DNA from: Ciona intestinalis
Taxonomy: Eukaryota > Chordata > Ascidiacea > Phlebobranchia > Cionidae
DNA length: 64,000 nt
NCBI RefSeq assembly: GCF_000224145.3
Contig: NC_020167.2
Span: 5,475,551 to 5,539,550 of the forward strand
Direction of reading: 5' to 3'
Positions 55,501 to 63,952 of this stretch are shown piece by piece. The position numbers and the translations under genes were made by a program. A model generated the notes under the pieces. The model searched no databases. It saw nothing but the letters and a program-made list of their open reading frames with translations, and had not been told where the DNA came from. Each line of letters begins with the position of its first letter. Positions within the stretch are counted from its first letter, which is position 1.

Positions 55501-58158
55501 TCGCTTTCCAATTCAAGCTATTTTGTATAGACCGATATAATTTACAGCCTAAAACAACACACTATTCAGATTACAGGAACAATTTATAATTACAGAACAA
55601 AAGTTATTTTTTTTGTACTAAATTCAGTAAATTGATGTAAGTAATTTACTGAATAATATATAGTGGTATTTGTATTTGTATTAAAGTATAAGCATTACCT
55701 GTCTCCTGAGGTTTTTGATTTTATTCGAATTGATTTCTTCACTTTGCTGTAACTTCTTTAATTCCTCACTGAGTTGAGCTATCTTTGTATCAGCAACCTT
55801 TGATTAAGTATTTGTTGGTAAAAAAGCTACAAAAAATGGCATTTCCAATCCTATATTATTTTATGCAGTCTAAAAAGCTTGTACATTTTTATGAACACAT
55901 ATGGAGTTAAACTTGTTTACATAGAAGTTAAATAGTAAGCAAATTGAAAAGAAAACTTGAACGTTTTTTGTTGAGGCAAATCAAAAACTGTTTATGGTTT
56001 AAATTACAAATATCACTTCTATAATACAAGTACAGTATGCAGTTTAAAAGAATATTTTTAAAGCAACAATTACGTTTTCAAAGCTCCTGATTGTCTATAT
56101 ACTGTTCAAAAATCTTAGCAGTTTTTTATACTTTGCACAATTATTCATTAGTGAAAATATTTTTTTTTATATCTATTTTAATTGAATATGCAGTTTCGCT
56201 TTTTTAATTTTAAGCAAATCAAATGTATACAATATATACTATTATTGTATGTTGATAAGCCATTTAAATAAACACTTATCCAACCTGTATAAGATCTGCA
56301 ATGTAAGGATCATCAGGTTGGGAGGAAATGTAAGCGTTAGTTGTGGGTGGGGGAAGGGTGGAGTCAATCTGCATTCGCTGTCGACGGAATGGAATAGTTC
56401 GTTTTCTTCCACCTATATTTTAAAACAACTATAAGTGAAATGTTTTATCAAAAATTTGGATATAATTCAGCTTATTTTTACATGCGAATTGAATTTAATA
56501 TTCACTAGCTACAACTAGGGATGCACATTACAGAATAATTAGGTATTCTAGGATATCCTAGAATACTTTATTTCGAATCTAGAATTTCGAATCTTTTTAT
56601 ATTTATAGGAAAAAATATTTTTACCCAAATAAGTCAGTTTATTGAGTCTTTCATATTAGCCTTGTTTGATAATGAGCTGTAAAATGATCAAAAATTGTAC
56701 TATTGGGTAGTTTTTGTGTCATGAAACGTATAGCCGGCTATGAAAAGACGTTGCAAAACGTTTACTCTCGAAAGTCCCACAAACACAAAAAAACTGTAAA
56801 TATAGTGTATGAGATGACGCATGATGACATCATTAAACAGAATACCGAATCCCATAATTAGATTCCAATTCAAAAGGATTCGAATCTTACAGATTTGAAA
56901 TTCTGTAATGTGCATCCCTAGCTACAACTATAATCTATGAAAAATAATAAATGAGAAAAATAAAACAACTCTTTCAGGTAAATTATTAAACCCAAAGTTT
57001 GAACTAAAACAATAATAACCACTTATGCAAGAATACCTGGTGTCTGTATGACAGCCTGTAGATTCTTTTCTTGCAGTTTTTGTATGGTGTCAGTTTTTGA
57101 AGAACTTTCTTTTTCTACAGTTTTTACTTTTTGAATAAATTGCGAATTTAGGAATCTCAAATCTGCATTTTCGTGTTCAAGCTGACGAATGGAAGCTTTT
57201 AAATCTAAAACCACAAAAAGGGCATTAGGTTACAAAAGTACAAGGTTTAGTGAAAGACAACTAAGTAAGTATTTTTTAATGTTTGTTATAGTGATGGACT
57301 AAAAGGAGTATTAAAAAGTGCAAATTTGTATCTTTACAATATGTATTAAATTGACACTTTATGTGACCAAAACATCATTTACATGTCCGAAATGTACTAC
57401 ACTTTAGGTGGATATTTTTTCTGTTTTTAATTACATTTATAGACTATTATAGTCAAAACAGATAGAACAAAAACATGCAGATAAACTAAACAAAACTGCT
57501 TAAAACATCTGCCTAAACATTACCAAACAAAATTATTTTGAAAACAATTGTATGTAAAGCAGAAATAAAACCGAAGTCAAAATAAAACATGCAAACGAAA
57601 TGAAATAAAACAACTTAAATTACTTTTACTTGCAGCTTCAAGCTCTTCTTTAGTTTTCACCAAATCCAAGTGAAGGGAGTTGTTTTCCTGCACAAGACGT
57701 GCATTATCAACTCGATATGGTTCGATTGCATCTTCCACCATTTGAGTTGTGTCATTATTGGAGGAAACATGTTTGCTGATGCCAAGTTTCGTCTTCTTTA
57801 AGCTATCAGTTGTGTGCAGAAGATCGCTGAACAATCTTTCGACCTAGATATAAACAACTTAATGTTACAGTTTTGATTTATGGTAACAAAAAAAATCATA
57901 AACAAATACAAATATAGCATATATATAAATGATATCCTAGTTTTACAACATAAATAAAAAAGACATATTCTAAAGCCATTAAAAGAAATAAGTGACTGAT
58001 AAACAAATTTTATGATACGTTTTTAATTGTAGAAATAGAGGTAATTCATTAAAGTGTCCCACCAGTGGAAGGGATTCAATTCCAAGGGCTTGTCGATATC
58101 CCAGTTGATCCAAACGTTTACGAAGTGTCACGAACTTTTTTTCTGTAAGACTACTCAT
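37552..58158 (-). CDS. CEP135: CEP135/TSGA10-type centriolar coiled-coil protein
   Basis: Long coiled-coil protein of the centriole cartwheel and microtubule wall. 25 coding exons in phase, 5' to 3': 58158-58063, 57843-57630, 57204-57037, 56412-56285, 55797-55699, 50279-50151, 49733-49560, 49437-49330, 45327-45177, 44874-44714, 44354-44274, 44160-44023, 43170-43012, 42538-42365, 42040-41936, 41427-41303, 41036-40931, 40731-40522, 40344-40205, 39871-39721, 39640-39446, 39256-39056, 38578-38376, 38086-37982, 37690-37552; 1219 residues (human 1140). The N-terminus ([38 protein letters not shown]) is CEP135-like. The middle ([32 protein letters not shown]) and end ([16 protein letters not shown]) match TSGA10 as well, so this may be the single ancestor-type gene. 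Exons 11-12 are the least certain. Last donor is GTCGGT. Introns hold GUSB, another gene and many elements. Confidence 0.92.
38166..38358 (+). mobile_element. Common MITE, complete 193-bp copy
   Basis: Best full copy, in a CEP135 intron. Inverted ends TAGTAGAGTGGGGGAAGATG and CCCACCCTACTA, with TA on both sides (38164-38165, 38359-38360). Inner blocks: GCACATGGTACCCAAATACC, ATCGTGTTTTAAACAATTAAC, TTTGTTTACTACCGAATGCG. No coding frame. The length agrees with my memory of Cimi-1. Confidence 0.9.
38640..38837 (-). mobile_element. Common MITE, full copy, inverted orientation
   Basis: TAGTAGGGTGGGG at the left and CACCCCGCAGTACTA at the right with TA flanks. Inner blocks read in reverse order relative to 38166-38358. 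It lies only 281 bp from that copy, in the neighbouring CEP135 intron. Confidence 0.88.
39961..40112 (+). mobile_element. tRNA-headed SINE, copy 6 (head only)
   Basis: TTGGCACGGTGGTCAGGCATTC, GGTTCGATGCACTGCTACA and TTGTGGACGTGTGCGTCACTT; the tail is missing. Confidence 0.75.
41155..41279. mobile_element. Small hAT-like MITE
   Basis: Ends GGGCTTCCCAAC and GTTTGGGAAACC are inverted. The flanks GTGTTATA and GTGTTAGA could be a diverged 8-bp duplication. Confidence 0.6.
41459..41768. mobile_element. hAT-type MITE with 8-bp target duplication
   Basis: About 310 bp; the ends AGCGTTTCTTAAAC and GGTTAAGAACCACT are imperfectly inverted. The direct repeat GATGTAGA flanks both sides (41451-41458, 41769-41776). 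No frame. Confidence 0.8.
42099..42299 (+). mobile_element. Common MITE, full copy
   Basis: TAGTACTGTGGGTAGGAATGG to CATCTTTCCCACTCTACTA with TA flanks; AACAACGGTCTATAAGAG and GAGGATACGGTTATATAATT inside. In a CEP135 intron. Confidence 0.88.
42656..42945 (+). mobile_element. tRNA-headed SINE, copy 7 (full)
   Basis: Head CGCCAAGGCAAAGTAGTTAA, then CGTCACTGCTACCATTGTTG, CCAGCCCAGTGGTCACTAAT, AGCTGGCACGAGGTGTATAA and tail ACGACTGTCGTTGTCCCGAC. Runs up to CEP135 exon 13. Confidence 0.85.
43528..43721 (-). mobile_element. Common MITE, full copy, inverted orientation
   Basis: AAAGTAGGGCGGGGGAGATG at the left and TCTCCCCCACCCTACTA at the right in an AT-rich flank. Inner CTCATCCCATTCGGTAGTAA and CCGTTGTTAATTGTTTA blocks. 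Confidence 0.88.
44464..44685 (+). mobile_element. tRNA-headed SINE, copy 8
   Basis: Best-kept head: GCGCCGTGGCAAAGTGGTTA (A-box-like), GGGTTCAGTTCAAGGCTCG (B-box-like), then CGCTGCTACCATTGTGGG. The central part is shortened; tail ACGACTGTCGTTTTCCGGCAC. Confidence 0.88.
44911..45035. mobile_element. 125-bp inverted-repeat mini-element
   Basis: Ends CAGGGGTGGTATTT and AAATACCACCCCAG are inverted; no clear target duplication. CCAACTAAAACT inside recurs near 46340. In a CEP135 intron. Confidence 0.6.
45381..45480 (+). mobile_element. Common MITE, left half
   Basis: TAGGGTGGCGGAAAACGGGAC, TTGATCGTGTTTTAAACAAT and AACAACGGTCTACATAGAGC; the right end is missing. Confidence 0.8.
45889..49187 (+). 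CDS. GUSB: Beta-glucuronidase, nested in a CEP135 intron
   Basis: Lysosomal glycoside hydrolase family 2 enzyme that removes terminal glucuronic acid from glycosaminoglycans. Eight exons in phase: 45889-46163, 46408-46519, 46573-46755, 47292-47677, 47765-47981, 48130-48339, 48525-48722, 48786-49187, giving 660 residues (human 651). A signal peptide is visible ([18 protein letters not shown]). GH2 sugar-binding, Ig-like and barrel domains follow: [65 protein letters not shown] (acid/base Glu in NEP), HMEWGAG (nucleophile Glu; human has SEYGAE), [24 protein letters not shown]. Both catalytic acids are present, so it looks active. The whole gene lies opposite to and between CEP135 exons 8 and 9. 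An AG after TTGTGTGC at about 45831 may be its 5' splice acceptor. Confidence 0.95.
50327..50527 (-). mobile_element. Common MITE, diverged full copy
   Basis: GGAGCGGAAGGAGATGGGCA at the left and GTCTTCCTCCACCCTTG at the right; CTCGTCCCATTTGGTAGTGA and CCACGACTCCTATAGACC inside. Lies just upstream of CEP135 exon 6. Confidence 0.8.
51035..51262 (+). mobile_element. tRNA-headed SINE, copy 9 (head lost)
   Basis: Matches the 3' part: AAATCCAGTGATCTCTCATG, TTATGTAATTTTCAGCC, CGTCATCCCGTTACGCGAGG and the ATAAATTACATTC tail. Confidence 0.75.
51325..51366 (-). CDS. Candidate alternative first coding exon of CEP135 (TSGA10-like start)
   Basis: A 14-codon exon, [14 protein letters not shown], ends at a strong GTGAGT donor in phase 0, the same phase as the CEP135 exon 6 acceptor 1 kb downstream (50279). 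Joining gives a shorter protein lacking exons 1-5. Human TSGA10, a CEP135 relative, starts MMRSRSKSPRRPSP as I recall, so the Ser/Arg start is suggestive. No transcript evidence; a 14-codon match could be chance. Confidence 0.4.
51367..53076. other. Intronic stretch of CEP135 upstream of the alternative exon
   Basis: 1.7 kb of CEP135 intron 5 with no recognised gene or element. Local GC is higher than in the neighbouring introns around 51650-51990. If the alternative exon is real, its promoter should be here. Confidence 0.4.
53077..54608 (-). CDS. Unrecognised Cys-rich basic protein with F-x-W-K repeats (5' end in gap)
   Basis: About 510 open codons running from an assembly gap to a stop at 53077, inside CEP135 intron 5 on the same strand. 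I do not recognise the family. In order: a Lys/Arg/Gln-rich stretch ([13 protein letters not shown]), a block of 13 Cys within about 95 residues (VC, PC, SC, DC, TC and VC up to the pair ACC before RKRAG), a Ser/Arg-rich segment, a Pro-rich run ([12 protein letters not shown]), then a disordered basic tail repeating an aromatic motif: NFFWDSP, RRFIWKT, RQFLWKS, SRFTWKS, RRFLWGG. The Cys block looks extracellular, while the rest looks like an RNA- or protein-binding tail; a signal peptide, if any, is in the gap. A frame this long with even composition is unlikely by chance. Confidence 0.65.
54609..54696. other. Assembly gap (88 N)
   Basis: Run of undetermined bases; its true length may differ from 88. 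It removes the N-terminal coding part of the neighbouring Cys-rich gene. Confidence 0.99.
54697..55698. other. Intronic stretch between the gap and CEP135 exon 5
   Basis: 1 kb without a gene I can support. It would contain the promoter and perhaps the first exon of the Cys-rich nested gene. A 172-codon frame at 54740-55258 has no splice or family support. Confidence 0.4.
56516..56920. mobile_element. hAT-type MITE, 405 bp, with perfect 8-bp duplication
   Basis: Inverted ends TAGGGATGCACATTACAG (typical hAT TAGGGATG start), flanked by GCTACAAC at 56508-56515 and 56921-56928. The interior has further inverted ATTCGAAT words. In CEP135 intron 3. Confidence 0.93.
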
Positions 58159-58926
58159 TGCTTTGTTGTATGCATAGAACAAGCTGTATATATTTATAAT
58201 TTAACTGCCCTTTAGCTATATTTAACCGTATAACCCTGATTAATTGGTGTAAATACCAATTAACTTTTAAGCAATTTAAAGTTTCGCGCCAGTTAAAACA
58301 CGGGTTCGGGTTTACAACATATTTTTGATTTCCGTTGACTATTCTTAGCCGCTAAGTGGCGCTATTAAAATTACCTTTGCAGCAACCGGGGTTTGTTTCA
58401 TGCGACACGATTCGTTTCAACCTAATGCAACAGTTTAACTGTACAAAAGGCACGTCTTTTTTGGATTTGGCGTAAAACCCAGCAGGTTTTATAACAAAAA
58501 CAGGTTTATAAGTCATCTAGTGATAAATGCTACCTTCAAATCAGAGTGTATATAAACATATATGGATGTTTATATACAAACTCCACTTCATGTAAGAAAC
58601 TTTTATGCCGACTCTTTATACATGCATCTTAAAAATACCATCTGTATTAAACAACGTTTATTTCCTATCCATCTTTTAAACACAAAATCCACACACCAAT
58701 AATGAAATAAAAAATACAAACAATGCACTTTTCTCTTTAGTAAGACATTTTGTTTGGTTGGATTCAAATTTCATAGTATTGCACAAAAAAATTGTCGCAA
58801 ACCAAGACAGAAGACACATAAAGAACAATTTTATGTTTAGGCTCAAGATACACATAGCAATACAGCATGATATGTATCTGTAAAACGCAAATTCCCAATA
58901 ACAGTACACAGATAAAAACGACTATA
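58159..58926. other. Spacer between SPCS3 stop and CEP135 start
   Basis: 768 bp, both genes on the minus strand. It contains a degenerate foldback (58541-58584) related to that at 15779. No gene seen. Confidence 0.5.
58541..58584. mobile_element. Short foldback related to the 15779 element
   Basis: CAGAGTGTATATAAACATAT is followed closely by ATGTTTATATACAAACTCC, an imperfect inverted copy. The ends share CAGAGT and TATATAAACAT with the 78-bp element. No clear duplication at its edges. Confidence 0.55.
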
Positions 58927-61236
58927 TTATACTCTAGAACCAGCATAGCTGTCAGGAAGTGTGTACCCAAGATCTTGTCTGCCCTTCACACGCCACAAGT
59001 ATCCAGCATTAGGAATGACATTCCAGTGCAAAGAGAGGGTAATATTTTTTCCTCTGAAAATTCAAAATTTAACATATCAACTTAAAATATTAAAATCAAA
59101 TTTAAATACAACTGTGGTAGTAACAACTTTAACTCAACTATTTGAACACACCAACAAAGTTTATATTGTTTAAAACAACAGAATAATTATCGTAATAGTT
59201 ACTAAACAATATTTAAAAATATACAATGTAAGTAGAAGGAAACAGTGTATAAAGACTGGATCTGTGTAAATATTGACAAAAAAAGGATAATTTAATACTA
59301 AATCAAAAAGTTCTCCTAAGTTAAAACTACACACCGCAGGGCACAAATCTTATAAAAAGCCGTGTCTTAAGAGTACTCGGGCTCAGTTAAGCCTTTATTT
59401 GGCACCATAGCACAATGGTTAGCATGCCTGTCTCTCGATTAGAGGTTATGGGTTTAAGACTCAACGCTGCTAACATGGTGCGTATGTGTGTCTTTGGAAA
59501 ACACACTTCTGCTTTACCTTGGTATGGCCCGACTAAATTATTAGTCATAACAAGTGGTCCCTTTGAGTTGTCCAAATTGTTATCCATAAATTACAAAATA
59601 AAATGATCTTCAAAATATATTTACAACCGAAGTTACACATATGGTAAGTGGCACAACAAGGTGTAAGACAGAACAGCTGTGCTATAACAACTATCATTGC
59701 CCCACCACACAAGGAATTATAAGCTTTTCATTCATTCATTATTTTTTCAATAAAAACAAGTATATACCTTAAATCAGAACCATCATCAAAGAAATAATAT
59801 TTAGCATGAACTTTTTTTAGATCAAGCACTGCATTTTCTCCACGGTTAATGATTTTGTCCCACAACACAACTTGGTTAATTTTGTTACGTGGTGTCTCAT
59901 ATTCAGCCATCAAATAGAGAAAAAGTTCTTTGCAGTTCCAGTTAAAAACTGGAGTCATGTCTTTTGGATAAAATGTTAAGGAAAACACCAATAGCAGTTA
60001 AAAAAAAACATTAAACAAACTATTAATAGCAGCAGTGTGAAAACTGTAAAATACCTAAAAACGAGTAAGAGATTACCCACTAGGATTGTGTAGGATTTTT
60101 AAATTGGGGTGAGGCATCTCTTGAAGAAACATAGAATTTATATGGGGATGCCATAGATATTCTTTGACCATTATGTTATCACTATAGCACATAGTTTGTT
60201 GTTGACCATTATGTTATCACTATAGCCTATATATAGTTTGTTTTATTAAATTTTTTCGTTTTAAATTTTGCTATTATTTTTTGGTTAAGAAAATTAACAT
60301 CTTTCACGCTGATTGAAAGACGTAAATTGTAAATGGCAATTTACGATAAATATTGGGATTCAATGAAATTACAATATTTATCGTAAATTGCCATTGATAT
60401 TAAAAGTAAGTATGTGGGCTTTGCAGGTATACTAGATTTAAAAGGGGGTGAAACAAAAAGGTTAAAAACCCAGGATTTGAACTGCAACTTCTATGCATTA
60501 TATATAGATAAAAAATAAATAGATCTTTAAAGTAAAGGATACTGGCTTTGAGGGAAAATCGAATGTGACCAAGATCATGCTTCTCTCCAACATAGAATTC
60601 TTCCATATTTTTTCTACAAATGAAATGTTGTGTTATGATATTAACAATATTCAACGAAGCATGACAATGCTTAATATTTAATATTCAGATTATAACTGCA
60701 TTGACTTTGTCAGTTTCTATTTTATACAGTAGCTTAGTAATCCAGTCTGCAAAGTATGGCAGTTCCTGACGAGATCTCGCGCGTGCAAGACGGTTATTTT
60801 TCGCGTTCGCGCGTGCTATCATCAAAAATCTGCGTGCAAAGCATGTACATTTTCAAGCCACGTTAGGAAATCTTACTTAATTTAATACGTATTTTTTTCT
60901 TTGTTTAATTAATTGGCGTGCGTAGGAGGAATTGTGGCGTGCATAACCGAAAGTCTGTAAAAAAATCGCGCGTGCACCTGCCATACTCTGCAGTCTGGTT
61001 AGTAATTGTGTATTGACTTTTTACAATCGATAAGGGTACACTTTCATTACAATTTAAAACTATTATGTTAAAAATGATCAATCCTGTACTCACACAATTG
61101 CTTTTTTGACTTCTATTTCAACATCTTGTGTGTAATCCAGAAAATGAGTCGTCAAAAAACAAGCAAATGTCACTGCGGCCACAACGCTTATACTGAACGC
61201 AAAGAGCGTGTTTAAACGCGAAAGAAATGTATTCAT
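58927..61236 (-). CDS. SPCS3: Signal peptidase complex subunit 3
   Basis: Non-catalytic but essential subunit of the ER signal peptidase complex, a single-pass type II protein with a lumenal domain. Four exons in phase, 5' to 3': 61236-61094, 60613-60543, 59960-59768, 59053-58927, giving 177 residues (human 180). The N-terminus [20 protein letters not shown] parallels human MNTVLSRANSLFAFSLSVMA and holds the membrane segment (about residues 12-33). Conserved later words are [61 protein letters not shown] and TLPDSY. Intron 2 contains a perfect 24-bp hairpin and intron 3 a SINE. Exon 2 ends at a weak donor (GTATCC), but phase and sequence fit. Confidence 0.93.
59399..59737 (+). mobile_element. 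tRNA-headed SINE, copy 10
   Basis: GGCACCATAGCACAATGGTTAG head, CGCTGCTAACATGGTGCG, then a diverged middle and the ACAGAACAGCTGTGC and AACTATCATTGCCCCACC tail. In SPCS3 intron 3. Confidence 0.8.
60332..60395. repeat. Perfect 24-bp inverted repeat with 16-nt loop
   Basis: The left arm 60332-60355 begins AATGGCAATTTACG and the right arm 60372-60395 is its exact reverse complement. Transcribed within SPCS3 intron 2. Perfect pairing is unusual for a microRNA precursor; a young foldback element or a hairpin RNA is possible. Confidence 0.8.
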
Positions 61237-62545
61237 GACTATAATTTCTATTGATATACGTTAGTTCTGAATGGTGCAACAATATTGTTATTTAAGGCAA
61301 TTCCTCATGGTATATTGTCTGAATTTGTCTCCTTGGTCTACCCTAAACAACACGTTTCACGTTTCAACTTTAAAGCAAACATAGAAATGGTTGGAAAAAT
61401 ATTGTAGTAAAGGAGATGACACTAAGGTCAATGCAACAAAACATTGAAACTCTAAGTAGAACAATCCCAAAAATACAACTTGGTTGTTATTTTGAGTATA
61501 AAGTAATATAGCGGGCGGTCCCTTTAACTAGTGCATGTCCACTATGTCCACTATAGGGGGTACATTATTTATTAAAAATGCCTTTTTGTTAAAGTTAAAT
61601 ACATTAAAAACAAATTACTAAAGATTGGAAACTGTAAAAAAGCTCTATATATTAGGTGGTGGTTGTCTAAATTGGCAGTAACCATGTACTAGCGTCTGCA
61701 TTGCTCCGCCGTCCAAGATAAGTTAAGTTCATTCCCAACAGCGACAGCGCTACACTTTCATCATAGTACTCTCTTACATCTTTTTACAGAATTGTACGAT
61801 AAAAGAAGGCGAAGATTCGGTAGCTTATTGCGACATTACGCAGGTTGCCAAATATAGATGTGCATCGGGCCGTAAAAGCTACAAACACTTCAACTGTATC
61901 ACAGTTCCTCCAAAACAACCTGTGCTTATAAACATATACAGATACTGTTCAACATTTTTGATAGTAATTTTTTACAAACATAACAGGTATTACAAAACGT
62001 GTATTTCGTGTCACACATAAAACTTGTTAATACAACTTCTGCGCCTGCGCAGTTGTATTGTAGCGCAAGAAACGCAATACATGGGAACAAGTTTATCGCA
62101 CAATGAATGATATATATAACAAAATAAGGCAAGTGGCGTGCTGCAAAATAGTACCAACAAAATAAATTATTAGATAAGATTAAAAGCCAAAAACAATGAT
62201 GCTAATACATGTCAATACTGATATATATATATAGTGGGGTGGCGAAAGATGGGACACATTTTATTTTAATTTCACGTCCCGTTTAGTAGTAGAAGACAAA
62301 AAAAAATTCAAAGAATTTTAAAACCGTATCCTTACGACTCACACAGACCGTTGTTAATTGTTTAAAACACGATCAGGATATTTGGATATTATGTGTCATA
62401 AAAGGTGTCCCAGCCCCGCTATACAACCACAAAAAAATCGTTAGACTTTTACGCAACAGAACACCAACGAATTGTATCTGTGTACGCCATTTATGTACAG
62501 TAAAGAATGTACGTCATTTATGTACAGTAAAAATTAACAATATGT
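61237..62545. other. Spacer upstream of SPCS3
   Basis: No firm gene. One MITE copy (62232-62421) and a possible plus-strand Cys-rich exon (61790-62017). The SPCS3 promoter should lie just right of 61237. Confidence 0.45.
62232..62421 (-). mobile_element. Common MITE, full copy, inverted orientation
   Basis: TAGTGGGGTGGCGAAAGATG at the left, GGTGTCCCAGCCCCGCTA at the right, in TA-rich flanks; CCGTTGTTAATTGTTTAAAA inside. Confidence 0.87.
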
Positions 62546-63382
62546 TTACATGGTTCCATTCGACGATGATGAAGAAACAGCATCGCCCTCAGGTATTCCA
62601 AAAGGATCACTTGGATAAAACGGAGTGCAGCCATTACATTGTACTGGTGTTCTATGCTGTGGTGGGTAGCTTTCGATTCGCCCAGAATTGATACTTTCAG
62701 CCAAGGAACCGCAGCTAGCATCGGAGACATTCGTGGAGCCTTCACCAGTCTCAAAACTGAAACTGTCAGCAGAGTATACTGTAGAGCGGGTATCAGATTC
62801 ATATGTAACAGAGTCATACGCATTGCCAGTTGCATCAACATGAACATGGTTCAAGCTGACATCCGACTCATTGACAGATCTTCCACCAATACTGTCAGAG
62901 CCACCAACACAGCTGTTAGAAGAGTAAGGCAAAGAGTCGGACGTAGACATATTATCGACAGATTCAGCTGAATTAGGGTCGGGAACAAAGATGTTTACTG
63001 CAGAATGATCAGGGGCCGAGTCAGCAAGAGCAGAGATGGTTTCTGCAGATTGATCAGGAGCAGAGTTGGGAGTAGAGATGTTAACGACAGATTCAACTGG
63101 AGCAGAGTCGGGAGCATAATAACCAAGCTCCGTGTGTAGCAAATTGACAATTCCTCTTGCCTCTCCACTTTCAATAAAATCGGATCCCGTTTTTTTGCTT
63201 GCCCGGTGTTGGACAATCGTTTCGATAATAAAAGTAAATAACTGCAGTTTTTCATTTTGCTTATAGTTGAATTTTTTGACATTCTGATTTCGTATGTAGT
63301 ACGATCGGAAGTATAAGAAGAAAAACAGGAGTATCAAGGCTAGTCCAATGAGAGACAAGACAACCGGGTATTCGGCGTTCAT
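62546..63382 (-). CDS. Unrecognised single-pass membrane protein with Ser/Asp-rich repeats
   Basis: Single frame of 278 residues; no family recognised. Residues 6-28 form a strong membrane segment (VVLSLIGLALILLFFFLYF), preceded by five residues and followed by a basic stretch (RNQNVKKFNYKQNEK). By the positive-inside rule this puts the N-terminus outside and the long tail in the cytosol. The tail (about residues 88-155) holds four loose repeats of about 16 residues built on DSAPxxSxxNIS (PDSAPVESVVNIS, NSAPDQSAETIS, DSAPDHSAVNIF, PNSAESVDNMS). Beyond that it is rich in Ser, Asp and Asn and ends SSSSSNGTM. Start chosen as the first Met of the frame, directly before the membrane segment. Further exons cannot be excluded. 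Confidence 0.6.
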   Translation of the reverse strand: MNAEYPVVLSLIGLALILLFFFLYFRSYYIRNQNVKKFNYKQNEKLQLFTFIIETIVQHRASKKTGSDFIESGEARGIVNLLHTELGYYAPDSAPVESVVNISTPNSAPDQSAETISALADSAPDHSAVNIFVPDPNSAESVDNMSTSDSLPYSSNSCVGGSDSIGGRSVNESDVSLNHVHVDATGNAYDSVTYESDTRSTVYSADSFSFETGEGSTNVSDASCGSLAESINSGRIESYPPQHRTPVQCNGCTPFYPSDPFGIPEGDAVSSSSSNGTM

Positions 63383-63447
63383 GATCCAGTGATTTTCTTA
63401 TTACACAACTTTTCTTTTTTTTAAATAGCCCCTAATGATCTGCGTAT

Positions 63448-63606
63448 AAAAACGGTTAACTATATACATACAAATGGTTACGTACAGAGCGGTATAAAGC
63501 TACATTCAAAACGGTAAACTACGTATAAAACGGTTGGCTATACATACAGAACGGTTAGCTGCGTACAAATGGTTAGCTATGTACCAAACGGTAAGATACC
63601 TACAAA
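63448..63606. repeat. Degenerate 19-bp tandem repeat, about 8 copies
   Basis: Successive units resemble AAAACGGTTAGCTATGTAC with substitutions and a few length changes. It lies just upstream of the membrane-protein start. Confidence 0.75.
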
Positions 63607-63944
63607 AGATTTCATGCAATTAAAGAGAATGACACTTTTAAGCAACTTTCAAAAAACCATATGCTTTGTGTATTTACGAGGGGTATATACGCAAGTTCTC
63701 CCTATTCATGTTCAGGAAAGCGTGTTATCCCGCGAAGAGCACAACAAGTTATGCTTCATAAGAAGTGTTTCGAATCTTTCTGTAGCTCGGTCAACGGCGA
63801 TATGGCAGCGCTTGGATGCAAAAGCTTCTGGATGTCTATCGAATACGTATTGTAATAATACGTTGCGAACATACTCCATGATTTCAGCGCGACTTGCACT
63901 ATGTAGATCGAAATTGCAAACCAAAGTCTCGGATTGAATTGGGC

Positions 63945-63952
63945 TTTTTATA
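63945..63952 (-). promoter_or_regulatory. Possible TATA box
   Basis: TATAAAAA on the minus strand, about 20 bp before the open minus-strand frame. Weak evidence by itself. Confidence 0.3.

Noticed and set aside
58158-58182. Longer N-terminus for CEP135 (8 extra codons)
   Set aside because: The upstream start would be TTG; the ATG at 58158 matches the family start.
62639-62971. Plus-strand frame opposite the membrane-protein gene
   Set aside because: Shadow of the Ser/Asp-rich minus-strand repeats.
63712-63924. 70-codon minus-strand frame at the right edge
   Set aside because: Starts at TTG, stays open to the window edge, no family; kept only as a note in the edge region.
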